Shown here one piece after another: positions 43,245 to 52,400 of a stretch of 64,000 nt of DNA. A program made the position numbers and the translations under genes. Position 1 is the stretch's first letter, and every line of letters starts with the position of its first letter. Source of the stretch: JAJRXR01 sp041987545. GTDB lineage: Bacteria > Planctomycetota > Phycisphaerae > Phycisphaerales > UBA1924. Below the pieces are notes generated by a model that was given only the letters and a program-made list of their open reading frames with translations, made no database searches and was not told where the DNA came from. The stretch covers positions 186,001 through 250,000 of the forward strand of contig JBHIWH010000005.1 of the NCBI GenBank assembly GCA_041987545.1, written 5' to 3'.

Positions 43245-44114
43245 ATGAAGCACGAAGACCACCACCAGTTCTGGCAGCTCTACGACAAGCAGGCGCGCCT
43301 CCCGATCGCCCGGGCCTGCCGGGCCGCCTCCCGCCGCCTGACGGACAACGCGATGGACGCCGACGACATGGCCGCCTGGGTGGATACGAGAGTCTGGCGC
43401 CTGCTGGAGAAGAACGGCTGGCCGACCTTTCACGACGACCCGACCCCCGAGGCGGCCGTCGAGCGGATCGTCGCCAACGCCGCGACCCTCGCACGCTGGG
43501 CGTACCTGGCCCTGTCCCGCAAGCACTTCCGCCGCGCCGAGCGCGAGCGTGACTACCTCAACGGCATGTCCCGGGCCGAGCGCCTGTCGATGGTCAGCGC
43601 CGAGGCGGGCAAGGTCGAGACGAGCCAGCAGGTCCGCGACGACCTGGCCAAGATCGCCGCCGCCCTGGGCAAGAAGACGTCGGCCCAGCTGGCCGCCTCG
43701 TGGCCCGAGGTCTCCGAGCGCCGCCGCGTCGCCATGGCCCTGGGCGCCACCCGCGCCGAGGACGACGAGCTGATCGACCAGACGACCCACGGCGAGATGA
43801 AGGAGAACACGGTCCAGCAGATGCGCTCGCGTGCCCGCAAGCGGCTCGCCGGCGTGCTGGACGAGATCCGGCGGAGCACGCCGCTGCTGGCCGTTGGCGC
43901 CGCCCTTCTGGCCGTCACCATCGCGACCACCCCCGCGTTCGGCGGCGAGCAGTCCGGCGGACGCCGCGGCGGCAAGTCCGCGATGATCGCCCCCGACGAC
44001 GCCTCGGTCCTCATGTCCGGCGGCGAGCAGTCCGGCGGGCGGGGCGGCGGCGCGTTCGTGGCGCCCGGCCTGCTGTCCAAGGGCGGCGAGCAGTCCGGCG
44101 GCCGCGGCGGCTGA
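43245..44114 (+). CDS. Sigma-factor-like protein with membrane segment and Gly-rich repeat tail
   Basis: A 289-residue protein from the ATG at 43245, chosen because AAGGGG lies 6 bases upstream; the ATG at 43230 would add five residues. The N-terminal part resembles ECF sigma region 2 (NAMDADDMAAWVDTRVWRLL) and the part before the membrane helix resembles region 4 (ENTVQQMRSRARKRLAGVL). A single hydrophobic helix follows (about 211-232, LLAVGAALLAVTIATTPAFG). The remaining tail carries three copies of GGEQSGGR(G/R)GG separated by 15-25 residues. The similarity to sigma factors is weak and inferred by eye. It is probably cotranscribed with the TPR-like gene and ends before a hairpin. Confidence 0.6.
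   Translation: MKHEDHHQFWQLYDKQARLPIARACRAASRRLTDNAMDADDMAAWVDTRVWRLLEKNGWPTFHDDPTPEAAVERIVANAATLARWAYLALSRKHFRRAERERDYLNGMSRAERLSMVSAEAGKVETSQQVRDDLAKIAAALGKKTSAQLAASWPEVSERRRVAMALGATRAEDDELIDQTTHGEMKENTVQQMRSRARKRLAGVLDEIRRSTPLLAVGAALLAVTIATTPAFGGEQSGGRRGGKSAMIAPDDASVLMSGGEQSGGRGGGAFVAPGLLSKGGEQSGGRGG
43943..44111 (+). repeat. Three GGCGGCGAGCAGTCCGGCGG repeats inside a coding region
   Basis: The 20-base sequence occurs exactly at about 43941-43960, 44021-44040 and 44083-44102, each time encoding GGEQSGG and followed by Arg/Gly codons. DNA identity at synonymous sites suggests recent duplication or gene conversion within the tail. Confidence 0.8.
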
Positions 44115-44144
44115 TCGGGCCCGACACTCCGAAGACCATACGCC

Positions 44145-44171
44145 CGACCCCGGCCCGCGCCGGGGTCGTTT
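44145..44171. terminator. Hairpin between convergent genes
   Basis: A 10-bp stem CGACCCCGGC / GCCGGGGTCG with a CCGC loop and a short TTTG tail, between the ends of the sigma-like gene and pntB. It may serve both strands. Confidence 0.65.
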
Positions 44172-44188
44172 GCTGTCCCCAGACCCCG

Positions 44189-45715
44189 CTACGCCGACTT
44201 GAACTCGCCCACGACCGACTCGATCGTCTTCTTCGCGTCGCCGAAGATCATCGACGTGTTCTCCAAGAAGAACAGCGGGTTCTCGACCCCCGCGTACCCC
44301 GAGGCCAGTGAACGCTTGAGCACGAACACATTCCTGGCCCGGTGCACCTCGACGATCGGCATGCCGTACAGGGGGCTCGACGGCTCGTTCTTCGCGTCCG
44401 GGTTCACCACGTCGTTGGCCCCGATCACGACCGCCACGTCCACCGCCTCCATCGACGGGTTCACGTCGTCCAGCTCCGCCAGCTGCTCGTAGGGCACGTT
44501 CGCCTCGGCCAGCAGCACGTTCATGTGCCCCGGCATCCGCCCCGCGACCGGGTGGACGGCGAACTTCACCTCGGCGCCGTTCTTCTCCAGCAGGTCCGCC
44601 AGCTCCTTGACCGCGTGCTGGGCCTGGGCGACCGCCATCCCGTACCCGGGCACAAAGATCACGCTCGAGGCCGCCTCCAGGACGTAGTACGCCTCCTCCG
44701 GGCTGAGCGACCTGGCCTCCTTGCGCTCCCCCGTCGCGGCGGCGGCGCCCGAGGCGCTGACCGCCCCGAACCCCGAGAACAGCACGTTCGCCAGGCTCCG
44801 GTTCATCGCCAGGCACATGATCCTGGTCAGGATGATGCCGGACGCCCCGACGAGGGCCCCCACCACGATCAGCAGCATGTTCCCGGTGGCGAAGCCGGCC
44901 GCGCACGCCGCGAGGCCCGAGTAGCTGTTGAGCAGCGAGATCACGACCGGCATGTCCCCGCCGCCGATCGGGATGACGACCGCGACGCCGAGCACGAACG
45001 CCAGTCCGATGACTGCAATGAAGATCCAATACGCCCCGGGATCGAGGCACATCGCGACCCCGCCCGCCAGCGCGAGCGCCGCCAGAGCCCCGTTCACCCA
45101 GTTCTGCCCCGTGTACAGGACGGGCTTGGACGTGATCTTGCCCGCGAGCTTGCCGAATGCGACGAGCGAGCCGGTGAATGTGACGCCGCCGATCAGGACG
45201 GCCAGGAAGATCGTCGCGGCGACGAACCGCCCATCGCCCCCGCCGATCAGGCCCAGCGTGTCGTGCACCGAAACCGCGGGCGCCGGCTCGAGACCCGTCA
45301 CGGGCGGATCCGCGGCCGGAGTGGACGCCGCCATGCCCGCCTCGATCGCACGGTGCAGCGTCCCCCACCCGACGAGCAGGCTCGCGATCCCGCCGAAGCC
45401 GTTGAAGATGGCGACCATCTCCGGCATCGCGGTCATCTTCACCAGCCGCGCCGCCGGCACGCCGATCACGCCCCCAATCACCAGCCCCAGCGCGACGAAC
45501 AGCAGCGGGTTCAGCGAGTCGCCGCCGCCGTCGGCGCTGACGCTCACGCCCCGCTCGGCCAGGATGACGACCAGCGTCCCTGCCACAGCGGCGCCCATGC
45601 CGCAGGCGCTGACCATGTTCCCCCGACGCGCCGTCTCCGGCCGTCCGAGCATCCGCAGGCCGAGGATGAACATCACGGCCGAGGTGATGAACAGGATGGT
45701 CGCGAGCACGCTCAC
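44189..45715 (-). CDS. pntB: NAD(P)+ transhydrogenase subunit beta
   Basis: A 508-residue membrane subunit of the proton-translocating transhydrogenase, which uses the proton gradient to make NADPH from NADH. The N-terminal 300 residues hold about nine hydrophobic helices (GNMVSACGMGAAVAGTLVV, MPVVISLLNSYSGLAACAAGF). The C-terminal 180 residues form the NADP-binding domain III, with VIFVPGYGMAVAQAQHAV and IGANDVVNPDA. It is the last gene of the operon pntAA-pntAB-pntB, 4 bases after pntAB. Confidence 0.97.
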   Translation of the reverse strand: MSVLATILFITSAVMFILGLRMLGRPETARRGNMVSACGMGAAVAGTLVVILAERGVSVSADGGGDSLNPLLFVALGLVIGGVIGVPAARLVKMTAMPEMVAIFNGFGGIASLLVGWGTLHRAIEAGMAASTPAADPPVTGLEPAPAVSVHDTLGLIGGGDGRFVAATIFLAVLIGGVTFTGSLVAFGKLAGKITSKPVLYTGQNWVNGALAALALAGGVAMCLDPGAYWIFIAVIGLAFVLGVAVVIPIGGGDMPVVISLLNSYSGLAACAAGFATGNMLLIVVGALVGASGIILTRIMCLAMNRSLANVLFSGFGAVSASGAAAATGERKEARSLSPEEAYYVLEAASSVIFVPGYGMAVAQAQHAVKELADLLEKNGAEVKFAVHPVAGRMPGHMNVLLAEANVPYEQLAELDDVNPSMEAVDVAVVIGANDVVNPDAKNEPSSPLYGMPIVEVHRARNVFVLKRSLASGYAGVENPLFFLENTSMIFGDAKKTIESVVGEFKSA

Positions 45716-45719
45716 CGGC

Positions 45720-46004
45720 TCACGCCCCCTTCTTCTTGAACATGGCCAGCATCCGGTCGGTCACGAGGTACCCGCCGACGACATTGATTGCCGCGAAAGC
45801 GACCCCGGCCGTCGCGATGGTCAGGCCCACCGGCCCGTCCGCCTCGCTGGCGACGATCAGGGCGCCGATGAGCGTGATGCCCGAGATCGCGTTGGACCCG
45901 CTCATCAATGGTGTGTGCAGCTGGGCCGGGACCTTCCGGATCAGCTCCAGACCCAGGAACATGGCCAGCAGGAACACGAACGCGTAGATCATCAGCTGGT
46001 TCAT
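45720..46004 (-). CDS. pntAB: NAD(P)+ transhydrogenase subunit alpha, part 2
   Basis: A 94-residue membrane subunit with three hydrophobic helices. The segment VPAQLHTPLMSGSNAISGITLIGAL is diagnostic for the domain II part of the alpha chain. The alpha subunit is thus split into two genes, as in Rhodospirillum. It sits 10 bases after pntAA and 4 bases before pntB. Confidence 0.96.
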   Translation of the reverse strand: MNQLMIYAFVFLLAMFLGLELIRKVPAQLHTPLMSGSNAISGITLIGALIVASEADGPVGLTIATAGVAFAAINVVGGYLVTDRMLAMFKKKGA

Positions 46005-46014
46005 CGCCGGTCCC

Positions 46015-47160
46015 TCAGCCCTTGATCCCGAGCCGGTCGCGGATCATCCGGTGCACGACCTTCCCGCCGTGCGTCACGAGCGTCGCCTTCACGATCTCGT
46101 TGTCCGCGTCGATCTTCAGCTCGCCGCCAAGCCCGCCCTCGCCCGCGAGTGTCTCGACGAACGCGCCCAGGTTGTTGGCGTACATCCGGCTGGCGTCCAC
46201 CGCGACCATCGCCGGGTAGTTCCGCAGGCCGACGATCCGCACGCCGTTGACGTCCACCTCCTCGTCGGGGCGCGAGCCCTCGACGTTCCCGCCCGACTCG
46301 ACGGCGTAGTCCACGATCAACGCCCCTGGCTTCATCCGCGAGATCATCTCCCGCGTGACCACCACCGGCGCCGGGCGCCCGAACAGCTGGGCCGTCGTGA
46401 TCACGACGTCCGCCTGGGCGCACCGGTCGGCCAGGCCCTCGCGCTGGCGCTTCTTCTGCTCGTCGGTCAGCTCCTTGGCGTACCCGCCCTCCTCGCCAGT
46501 CTCGCCCAGGTCGATCTCGACGAACTTCGCGCCCAGCGACTCGACTTGCTCCTTGACGACGGGCCGCGTGTCGAACGCCTCCACCCGGGCGCCCAGCCGC
46601 TTGGCCGTCGCGATCGCCTGGAGCCCCGCGACCCCAGCCCCGATCACCAGCACCCGGGCAGGCTGGATCGCGCCCGAGGGCGTGACCATCATCGGCAGCG
46701 CCTTGCCCAGCCGCTCGGCCGCCAGCAGCACCATGTAGTACCCAGAGATCGAGTGCTGGCTCGACAGCGCGTCCATCTTCTGGGCGATCGTGCTCCGCGG
46801 CATCAGCTCCACGCTGAACGCGCTCACGCCACGCTCGGCCAGCGCCGCGACCACTCCGTCCTCGCGGAACGGCTCCAGGAAGCACACCAGCGCCGAGCCG
46901 GGCCGCAGCTGGGCGACCTGCTCCGCGCTCGGCCGCCTCACGGCCAACGCCACATCAGCCTTCTCCAGCGCGAACCGCCGATCGGGCGCGATCTCGCCAC
47001 CGGCCCCCCGGTAGTCCTCGTCAGACCACCAGCAGTTGGCGCCCAGGTCGCTCTCAACGACCACCTTCGCCCCGCCCTTGGCCAGCTTGGCGCAGGACTC
47101 GGGGGTCGCGGCGACCCGCAGCTCACCGGACTCGGTCTCTCGTGCCGCCGCAATACGCAC
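46015..47160 (-). CDS. pntAA: NAD(P)+ transhydrogenase subunit alpha, part 1
   Basis: A 381-residue soluble NAD(H)-binding domain I, related to alanine dehydrogenase. Visible motifs are the start RIAAARETESGELRVAATPESC, SQHSISGYYMVLLAA, the Rossmann VLVIGAGVAGLQAIATAKRLGA and VDYAVESGGN. The GTG at 47160 is supported by AGGAGG 6 bases upstream and by the family start; the frame runs open to 47250 without a comparable signal. It is the first gene of the pnt operon and divergent from the secreted peroxiredoxin across 136 bases. Confidence 0.96.
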   Translation of the reverse strand: MRIAAARETESGELRVAATPESCAKLAKGGAKVVVESDLGANCWWSDEDYRGAGGEIAPDRRFALEKADVALAVRRPSAEQVAQLRPGSALVCFLEPFREDGVVAALAERGVSAFSVELMPRSTIAQKMDALSSQHSISGYYMVLLAAERLGKALPMMVTPSGAIQPARVLVIGAGVAGLQAIATAKRLGARVEAFDTRPVVKEQVESLGAKFVEIDLGETGEEGGYAKELTDEQKKRQREGLADRCAQADVVITTAQLFGRPAPVVVTREMISRMKPGALIVDYAVESGGNVEGSRPDEEVDVNGVRIVGLRNYPAMVAVDASRMYANNLGAFVETLAGEGGLGGELKIDADNEIVKATLVTHGGKVVHRMIRDRLGIKG

Positions 47161-47296
47161 CTGGGGCCTCCTACCCCTCCCCCGGCGGGAGGAGGGGATG
47201 CTACTCCGGGAAAGGGGGAAGGATTCGCGCCCACCGGCCGTTGTCCACACGCGGCCACCCCGCCGCCCTCACCCGAACACACTCCGGAGGATACAG

Positions 47297-47992
47297 ATGC
47301 TCAGCAAACGCCCTTCGTACCGCGACTTTGCCGCGGCCACAGTCCTGGCCGCCGGCCTCGTCGCCCTCCCGGCGACCGCACAGCCCGCCTCCTCCGGCAA
47401 AGCCGCGGTCACGCAGGTCGAGCCCGAGGCCGACGCCGAGCTCCCCGACAAACCCCTCGAGGTCGGCGACCGGGCCCCCATGATCAAGCTCCGCAACGAC
47501 CGCGGCGAGTGGGTGGATCTGGCCAGCGTCCTGGAGCGTGGGCCGGTTGTGCTCACCTGGTACCGCGGCGCCTGGTGCCCGTATTGCGACAAGGAGCTCA
47601 AGGCGGTCGAGAAGCAGATCGTCCCGGCGGCCGAGAAGCTGGGCGCCAGCGTGTTCGCCCTCTCGCCCGAGGCGCCCGAGCACGCCAAGGGCCTCAAGGA
47701 GAAGCGCTCGCTGAGCTTCGATCTGCTGCACGACGAGGAAAACAAGGCCGCGAAGCGCTACGGCATCGCGTTCACCCTCGACGAGGCGACGGTCACCAAG
47801 TACAAGGGCTACAAGATCGACGTCGCCGCCCACAACGGGACCGGCAAACACGAGCTGCCCATCCCCGCGACATACGTGATCGGGACCGACGGCGTGATCA
47901 CGTACGCGTACGTCAATGAGGACTACTCCAAGCGGGCCAAGCCAAAGGACGTCGTCGAGGCCCTCGAGAAGCTCGCCGAGTCCGACGGCTAA
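47297..47992 (+). CDS. Exported peroxiredoxin-like protein (AhpC/TSA family)
   Basis: A 231-residue thioredoxin-fold protein with a signal peptide (FAAATVLAAGLVALPATA). After a short linker comes the AhpC/TSA domain with WYRGAWCPYCDKELKAVE, where a peroxidatic-type Cys and a second Cys form CPYC. The thioredoxin-like cis-Pro region is IPATYVIGTDGVI. It could reduce peroxides in the periplasm. GGAGG lies 6 bases before the ATG. A strong hairpin follows. It is divergent from pntAA, which may supply NADPH, but a direct link is not shown. Confidence 0.88.
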   Translation: MLSKRPSYRDFAAATVLAAGLVALPATAQPASSGKAAVTQVEPEADAELPDKPLEVGDRAPMIKLRNDRGEWVDLASVLERGPVVLTWYRGAWCPYCDKELKAVEKQIVPAAEKLGASVFALSPEAPEHAKGLKEKRSLSFDLLHDEENKAAKRYGIAFTLDEATVTKYKGYKIDVAAHNGTGKHELPIPATYVIGTDGVITYAYVNEDYSKRAKPKDVVEALEKLAESDG

Positions 47993-48023
47993 GATCACGA
48001 GTCAGATGTCTCCTCTCACCCAG

Positions 48024-48056
48024 CAGAGGCCCCTGGTTTGCCACCGGGGGCCTCTG
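48024..48056 (+). terminator. Hairpin after the exported peroxiredoxin
   Basis: A 14-bp stem (CAGAGGCCCCTGGT / ACCGGGGGCCTCTG, one G-T pair) with a TTGCC loop, 31 bases after the stop codon. The T-run is poor (TCGT), so termination may need help. Confidence 0.65.
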
Positions 48057-48085
48057 TCGTGCGCACGCCGCGATATCGTGACCCC

Positions 48086-49459
48086 ATGCCCGCCAGGAAT
48101 GAGAGGCCGGATCGGCCCGACAGGCCCGCGCGCCGACGACCCGGGGCCCTCCTCGCCCTGATCGCCCCCGGGCTGCTCGTCGCCGCGACCGGGGTTGGCG
48201 CGGGCGACCTTGCGACCGCGGGCTTCGCCGGGATGAAGCTCGGCGCCGCCGTCCTCTGGGCCGTCGCGCTCGGCGCCATCTTCAAGTTCGTCCTGACAGA
48301 GGGCATCGCCCGCTGGCAGATCGCGACCGGGCAGACCGTCCTCGAGGGCGCGGCGTCCAGACTCGGGCGCCTCGTGCCCGCGCTCTTCCTGCTCTACTTC
48401 CTCCCCTGGAGCTACTTCACCGCTGCGGCCCTTATGAGCGGCGCGGGCGTCGCCTCGCACGCGATCCTCCCGGTCTTCGACGACCCGGCGCACGACAAGA
48501 TCCTCTACGGCTCCGCACTCTCGATCGCCGCACTCGCCCTGGTCTGGTTCGGCGGCTTCAGGCTCTTCGAGCGCATCATGGGCGCGTGCATCGCGCTCAT
48601 GTTCGTCACCGTGGTGGTCACCGCCACCCTTGTCGGGCCCGACCTTCCCGAGGTGTTCCGGGGCCTCGCGTTCCCGACCATCCCCGACCCCGGCGACGGC
48701 CGGGGCGGCGAGGGCCTCACCTGGACCATCGCCCTGATCGGGGGCGTCGGGGGCACCGTCACGATCCTGTGCTACGGCTACTGGATCCGCGAGGTCGGCC
48801 GCACAAGCCGCGACGACCTCTCGGCGTGCCGCATCGACCTCGCGGTCGGGTACACGTTTACCGCGCTGTTCGGCATGGCGATGATCCTGATCGCCCAGGG
48901 CGCCGACGAGCCGGGCAAGGGAGCCGCCCTGCTGGTCCGCCTGGCCGATCACATCGGCGCCGCCGCCGGCTCGGGACCCAAGTGGTTGTTCCTGCTCGGC
49001 GCCTGGGCGGCGATCTTCTCGAGCGTCCTGGGCGTCTGGCAGGCCGTGCCGTACATCTTCGCCGATACCTGGCTCGTCCTGAGGCGCCGCTCCCCCGACG
49101 AGCCCGCCAAGGCAGTCTCGACAACGTCGCTCCCCTACCGGGGATTCCTCGTCGCCCTCGCGGTCGTCCCAATCCTGGGCCTGCTCACCAGCTTCGAGCG
49201 CGCGCAGCTGGCGTACACGATCACGGGCGCCGCGTTCCTGCCGCTGCTGGCGATCGTGTTGCTTGTCCTGAACACGCGCTCGGCCTGGGTCGGGCGGCGC
49301 TTCCGATCGGGGCCCTGGGGCGTGATCGCCCTGCTCGTCACGCTCGCGTTCTTCGCATGGGCCGGCTGGACAAAGTCCGCCGAGCTGCTCACCCGCGAGC
49401 CGGCTACAGCCGCACCCGCTCCCACTGCGACTCCAGACGCTTCGGCGACACCGGGATAG
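48086..49459 (+). CDS. Nramp-fold membrane transporter with altered metal-site motifs
   Basis: A 457-residue inner-membrane protein with about eleven hydrophobic helices and the Nramp layout. Helix 1 reads IAPGLLVAATGVGAGDLATAGF, where metal-transporting Nramps have the DPGN motif, and helix 6 reads ALIGGVGGTVTILCYGYW, where they have the MPxN motif. Both metal-binding unwound segments are therefore changed, as in Nramp-related proteins with other or unknown substrates. The ATG at 48086 is the first Met of the frame after the upstream hairpin. The last 56 bases overlap the facing hrpA gene. Confidence 0.85.
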   Translation: MPARNERPDRPDRPARRRPGALLALIAPGLLVAATGVGAGDLATAGFAGMKLGAAVLWAVALGAIFKFVLTEGIARWQIATGQTVLEGAASRLGRLVPALFLLYFLPWSYFTAAALMSGAGVASHAILPVFDDPAHDKILYGSALSIAALALVWFGGFRLFERIMGACIALMFVTVVVTATLVGPDLPEVFRGLAFPTIPDPGDGRGGEGLTWTIALIGGVGGTVTILCYGYWIREVGRTSRDDLSACRIDLAVGYTFTALFGMAMILIAQGADEPGKGAALLVRLADHIGAAAGSGPKWLFLLGAWAAIFSSVLGVWQAVPYIFADTWLVLRRRSPDEPAKAVSTTSLPYRGFLVALAVVPILGLLTSFERAQLAYTITGAAFLPLLAIVLLVLNTRSAWVGRRFRSGPWGVIALLVTLAFFAWAGWTKSAELLTREPATAAPAPTATPDASATPG

Positions 49460-52400
49460 ACGTCCCCAGTTCCTGGGCGAACAGCGACACGCGCAGCTCC
49501 TCGATCATCCACCGGAACCGAGCCAGCTCCGGATCGACCGTCCCGTCCCGCGCGTGCTTGGCACGCCGCTCCTCGTACTTGACCGCCCACGCGTAGACCT
49601 CCCGCGTCCACGCCAGGTCCCGCTGGGGCCCGACCGTGCGCAGCTTCTCGATCCGCTTGAGCATCGCGGACAGGTACCGCGGGTAGCACCGCAGCCACTC
49701 GAAGGGGGTCGCGGCCAGGAAGCCCGGGTAGGTCAGCCCCCGGAGCTGACCCGGCAGGTCCGCCGCAGCGTGCCGCCACGCGTCTGGCAACCCCTCGTCC
49801 AGCCTTCCTGCGACCTCGTTGCGCCGCTTGAGGATCGTCGCCGCGAGCGTGCAGACCTCCTCGACCGACTCGCCCAGCCTGTTCCAACCGTCATCGATCC
49901 GGGCGACGAACGCCGCCCGCGTGCGCACGTCCGCGTCGTCCCGCACGAACGCCCGGTCGGCGACCAACAGCAGCAGATCCCGTTCGAGCTGCTTGGAGTC
50001 CCCTATCGGCGCGTACCAGACGCGCATCGCGTCGATCCCGGGCAGGTGCTGCGCCCGATACTTCATCTCGTCGCGCAGGTGGTGGACGTACAGCCTGGCC
50101 AGACCGGAGCGCATCGACGCCGCGGCCGCCTCGGGCGACTCGAACAGCCGCAGCCCGACCCGCCCGTCCAGGTCCGCAAGCGCGGGGTAGCCCCGGAGTG
50201 TGCGCCCGGCGTGCTTGGTCTCGACGTACTCGGGAAGCTCGTCGAAGTCCCAGTCCGTGAGCCCGTCGCGGTTGAACGCCTCGCCGGCCGCGGCCTCGAA
50301 GCCGGCCTTCACCTCGCCCGCCAACTCCTGCCGCAGCGCGCCCAGGTCCCGACCCTCGCCCAGGGTCTTGCCCTGCGCGTCCGTGACCCTGTAGTTCATG
50401 GACAGGTGCTCGGGCAGCTCGTCGACACGGAAGTCACCGGGCGAAACCCGCACGCCCGCCCGCTTGGTCAGGGCCTCGGCCACCGCCTCGACCATCGTCC
50501 GTGAGCCCGGCTCCAACTCCCCGGCAAGCTCGCCGGCGACGAGCCCCGCGTCGAAGTGGCGGCGGACGCCCTTGGGCAGCGTCCGCATGAGCGCCGCGAT
50601 CTTCTCGGCCCGCAGCCCGGGCACGACCCAGTCCGTCTCCTCACGCCGGACCTGGCCCAGCTTCTCGACCGGGACCTCGAGCGTCACACCGTCGCGCGAC
50701 TCGCCCGGCTTGTACATGTACCTCAGCCGCAACTCGTCCCCGTCCACGCCCAGCCGCCCCGGGAACGCCTCGCGGGAGACCGACGCCGCGTCACCTACGA
50801 CCAGGTCCGACTCCCGCATCCGGATCACGTCGGGGTCGCGATGCTCGGCCTCCTTGAGCCACCGCTCAAACGTCTGCCCCGAGTACACGTCCGGCGGCAG
50901 GCGCGTGTCGTAGAACGCGAACCGCGTCTGCGCATCGGCCAGGATGTCTCGGCGCCGAGCCTTGTCCTCGAGCCCCGCGACGCGCCGGACCAGCCTCCGA
51001 TTCTCCTGCAGCGTCCGCGACCGCGTCTGGTACTCGCCCTCGACCAGCGCGTGATGGATGAACAGCTCGCGGCTGGACTGGGGATCGATGGGCCCGAAGT
51101 GCACCGACTTCCTCGGGATCACCTCCAGACCCAGCAGCGTGACCTTCTCGAACGCCAGCACCCGCCCCGTCCGCTCGTCCCACGACGGCTCCGAGTGCGT
51201 CCGCTTGACCAGGTGCGCCCCGACGGACTCGATCCACTCGGGCTCGATCCGCGCGACCGTCCGGGCGTACACCCTGGTCGTGCGCACGATCTCGCCGGCG
51301 ACGACCCACTTGGGCCTGGCCTCGAACTGTCCCGAGCCCGGGAACAGGTGGAACCGGGCGCCGCGGACGCCCTCGTACTCGTTCCGCTCGCCCTTCTTGC
51401 CGACGCTGGTCAGCAGGCCGGCCAGCAGCGCCCGGTGCACGCGGTCGTAGTCGGCCTGCTCGCCCTCGCCGATGTGCCTGGGCGTGGCGCCCATCTCGAT
51501 GAGCAAGCCCCGGACCTGGCGGTACACCTCGCGCCACTCGTTGAGCCGCCTGGCGGACAGGAAGTTCTGTGCGCACGCCTTGTGCAGCTTGGAGCGGGAG
51601 AGCTTCCGAGACTGCTCGTGGTAGAACGACCAGATGTTGAGGTAGTCGAGGAAGTCGGACCGCTCGTCGCGGAACTTCTCGTGCGCCTCGTCGGCCGCGT
51701 CGCGCTTGTCCAGGGGGCGGTCCCGCGGGTCCTGGGCCGCCAGCGCCGTCGCGATGATCAGCGCCTCACGCAGGCAGTCCTCGTCCCGGGCGGCCAGCAC
51801 CATCCGGGCGATCCGTGGGTCGATCGGGAGGCGGGCCATCTCTCGGCCTGTGTCGGTCAGCGCCCCGTCGTCGTCGATCGCGCCCAGCTCGCGGAGCGTC
51901 TCGTACCCGTCCTTGATGAGCCGATGGTCGGGCGCCTCGACGAAAGGGAACTCCTCGGGGCGCCCGAGCTTGAGGGCCGCCATCTGGAGCACGACGCTGG
52001 CCAGGTTCGTGCGCGCGATCTCGGGGGGCGTGAACTCCTCGCGGGCCTCGAAGTCCGCGCGCGAGTAGAGCCTCACGCAGACGCCCGGCCCGAGGCGCCC
52101 GCACCGCCCCGCGCGCTGGTTAGCGCTGGCCTGGCTGATCGCCTCGATCTCCAGGCCCTGGACCTTGGAGCGGGCGCTGTACCGCGAGATCCTCGCCGTC
52201 CCGGGGTCGACGACGTAGCGGATGCCGGGCACGGTCAGGCTCGTCTCGGCGACGTTGGTCGCGACGACGATCCGCCGCCCGGTGTGGGACTTGAACACCC
52301 GCTGCTGGTCGGCGGGCGAGAGGCGGGCGTACAGGGGCAGGACCTCGACCGTCCGGTCGCTCAGGAACTTCTTGCGGAGCGTCTCGGCGGTCTCGCGGAT

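Noticed and set aside
43941..44102. Possible CRISPR-like array from three 20-base repeats
   Set aside because: The repeats are in frame inside a coding region, unevenly spaced, and each encodes the same peptide, so it is a protein tail repeat.
47161..47215. C-rich then G-rich stretch between pntAA and the exported peroxiredoxin
   Set aside because: It only roughly resembles a palindrome and has many mismatches; part of it serves as the ribosome site of pntAA.
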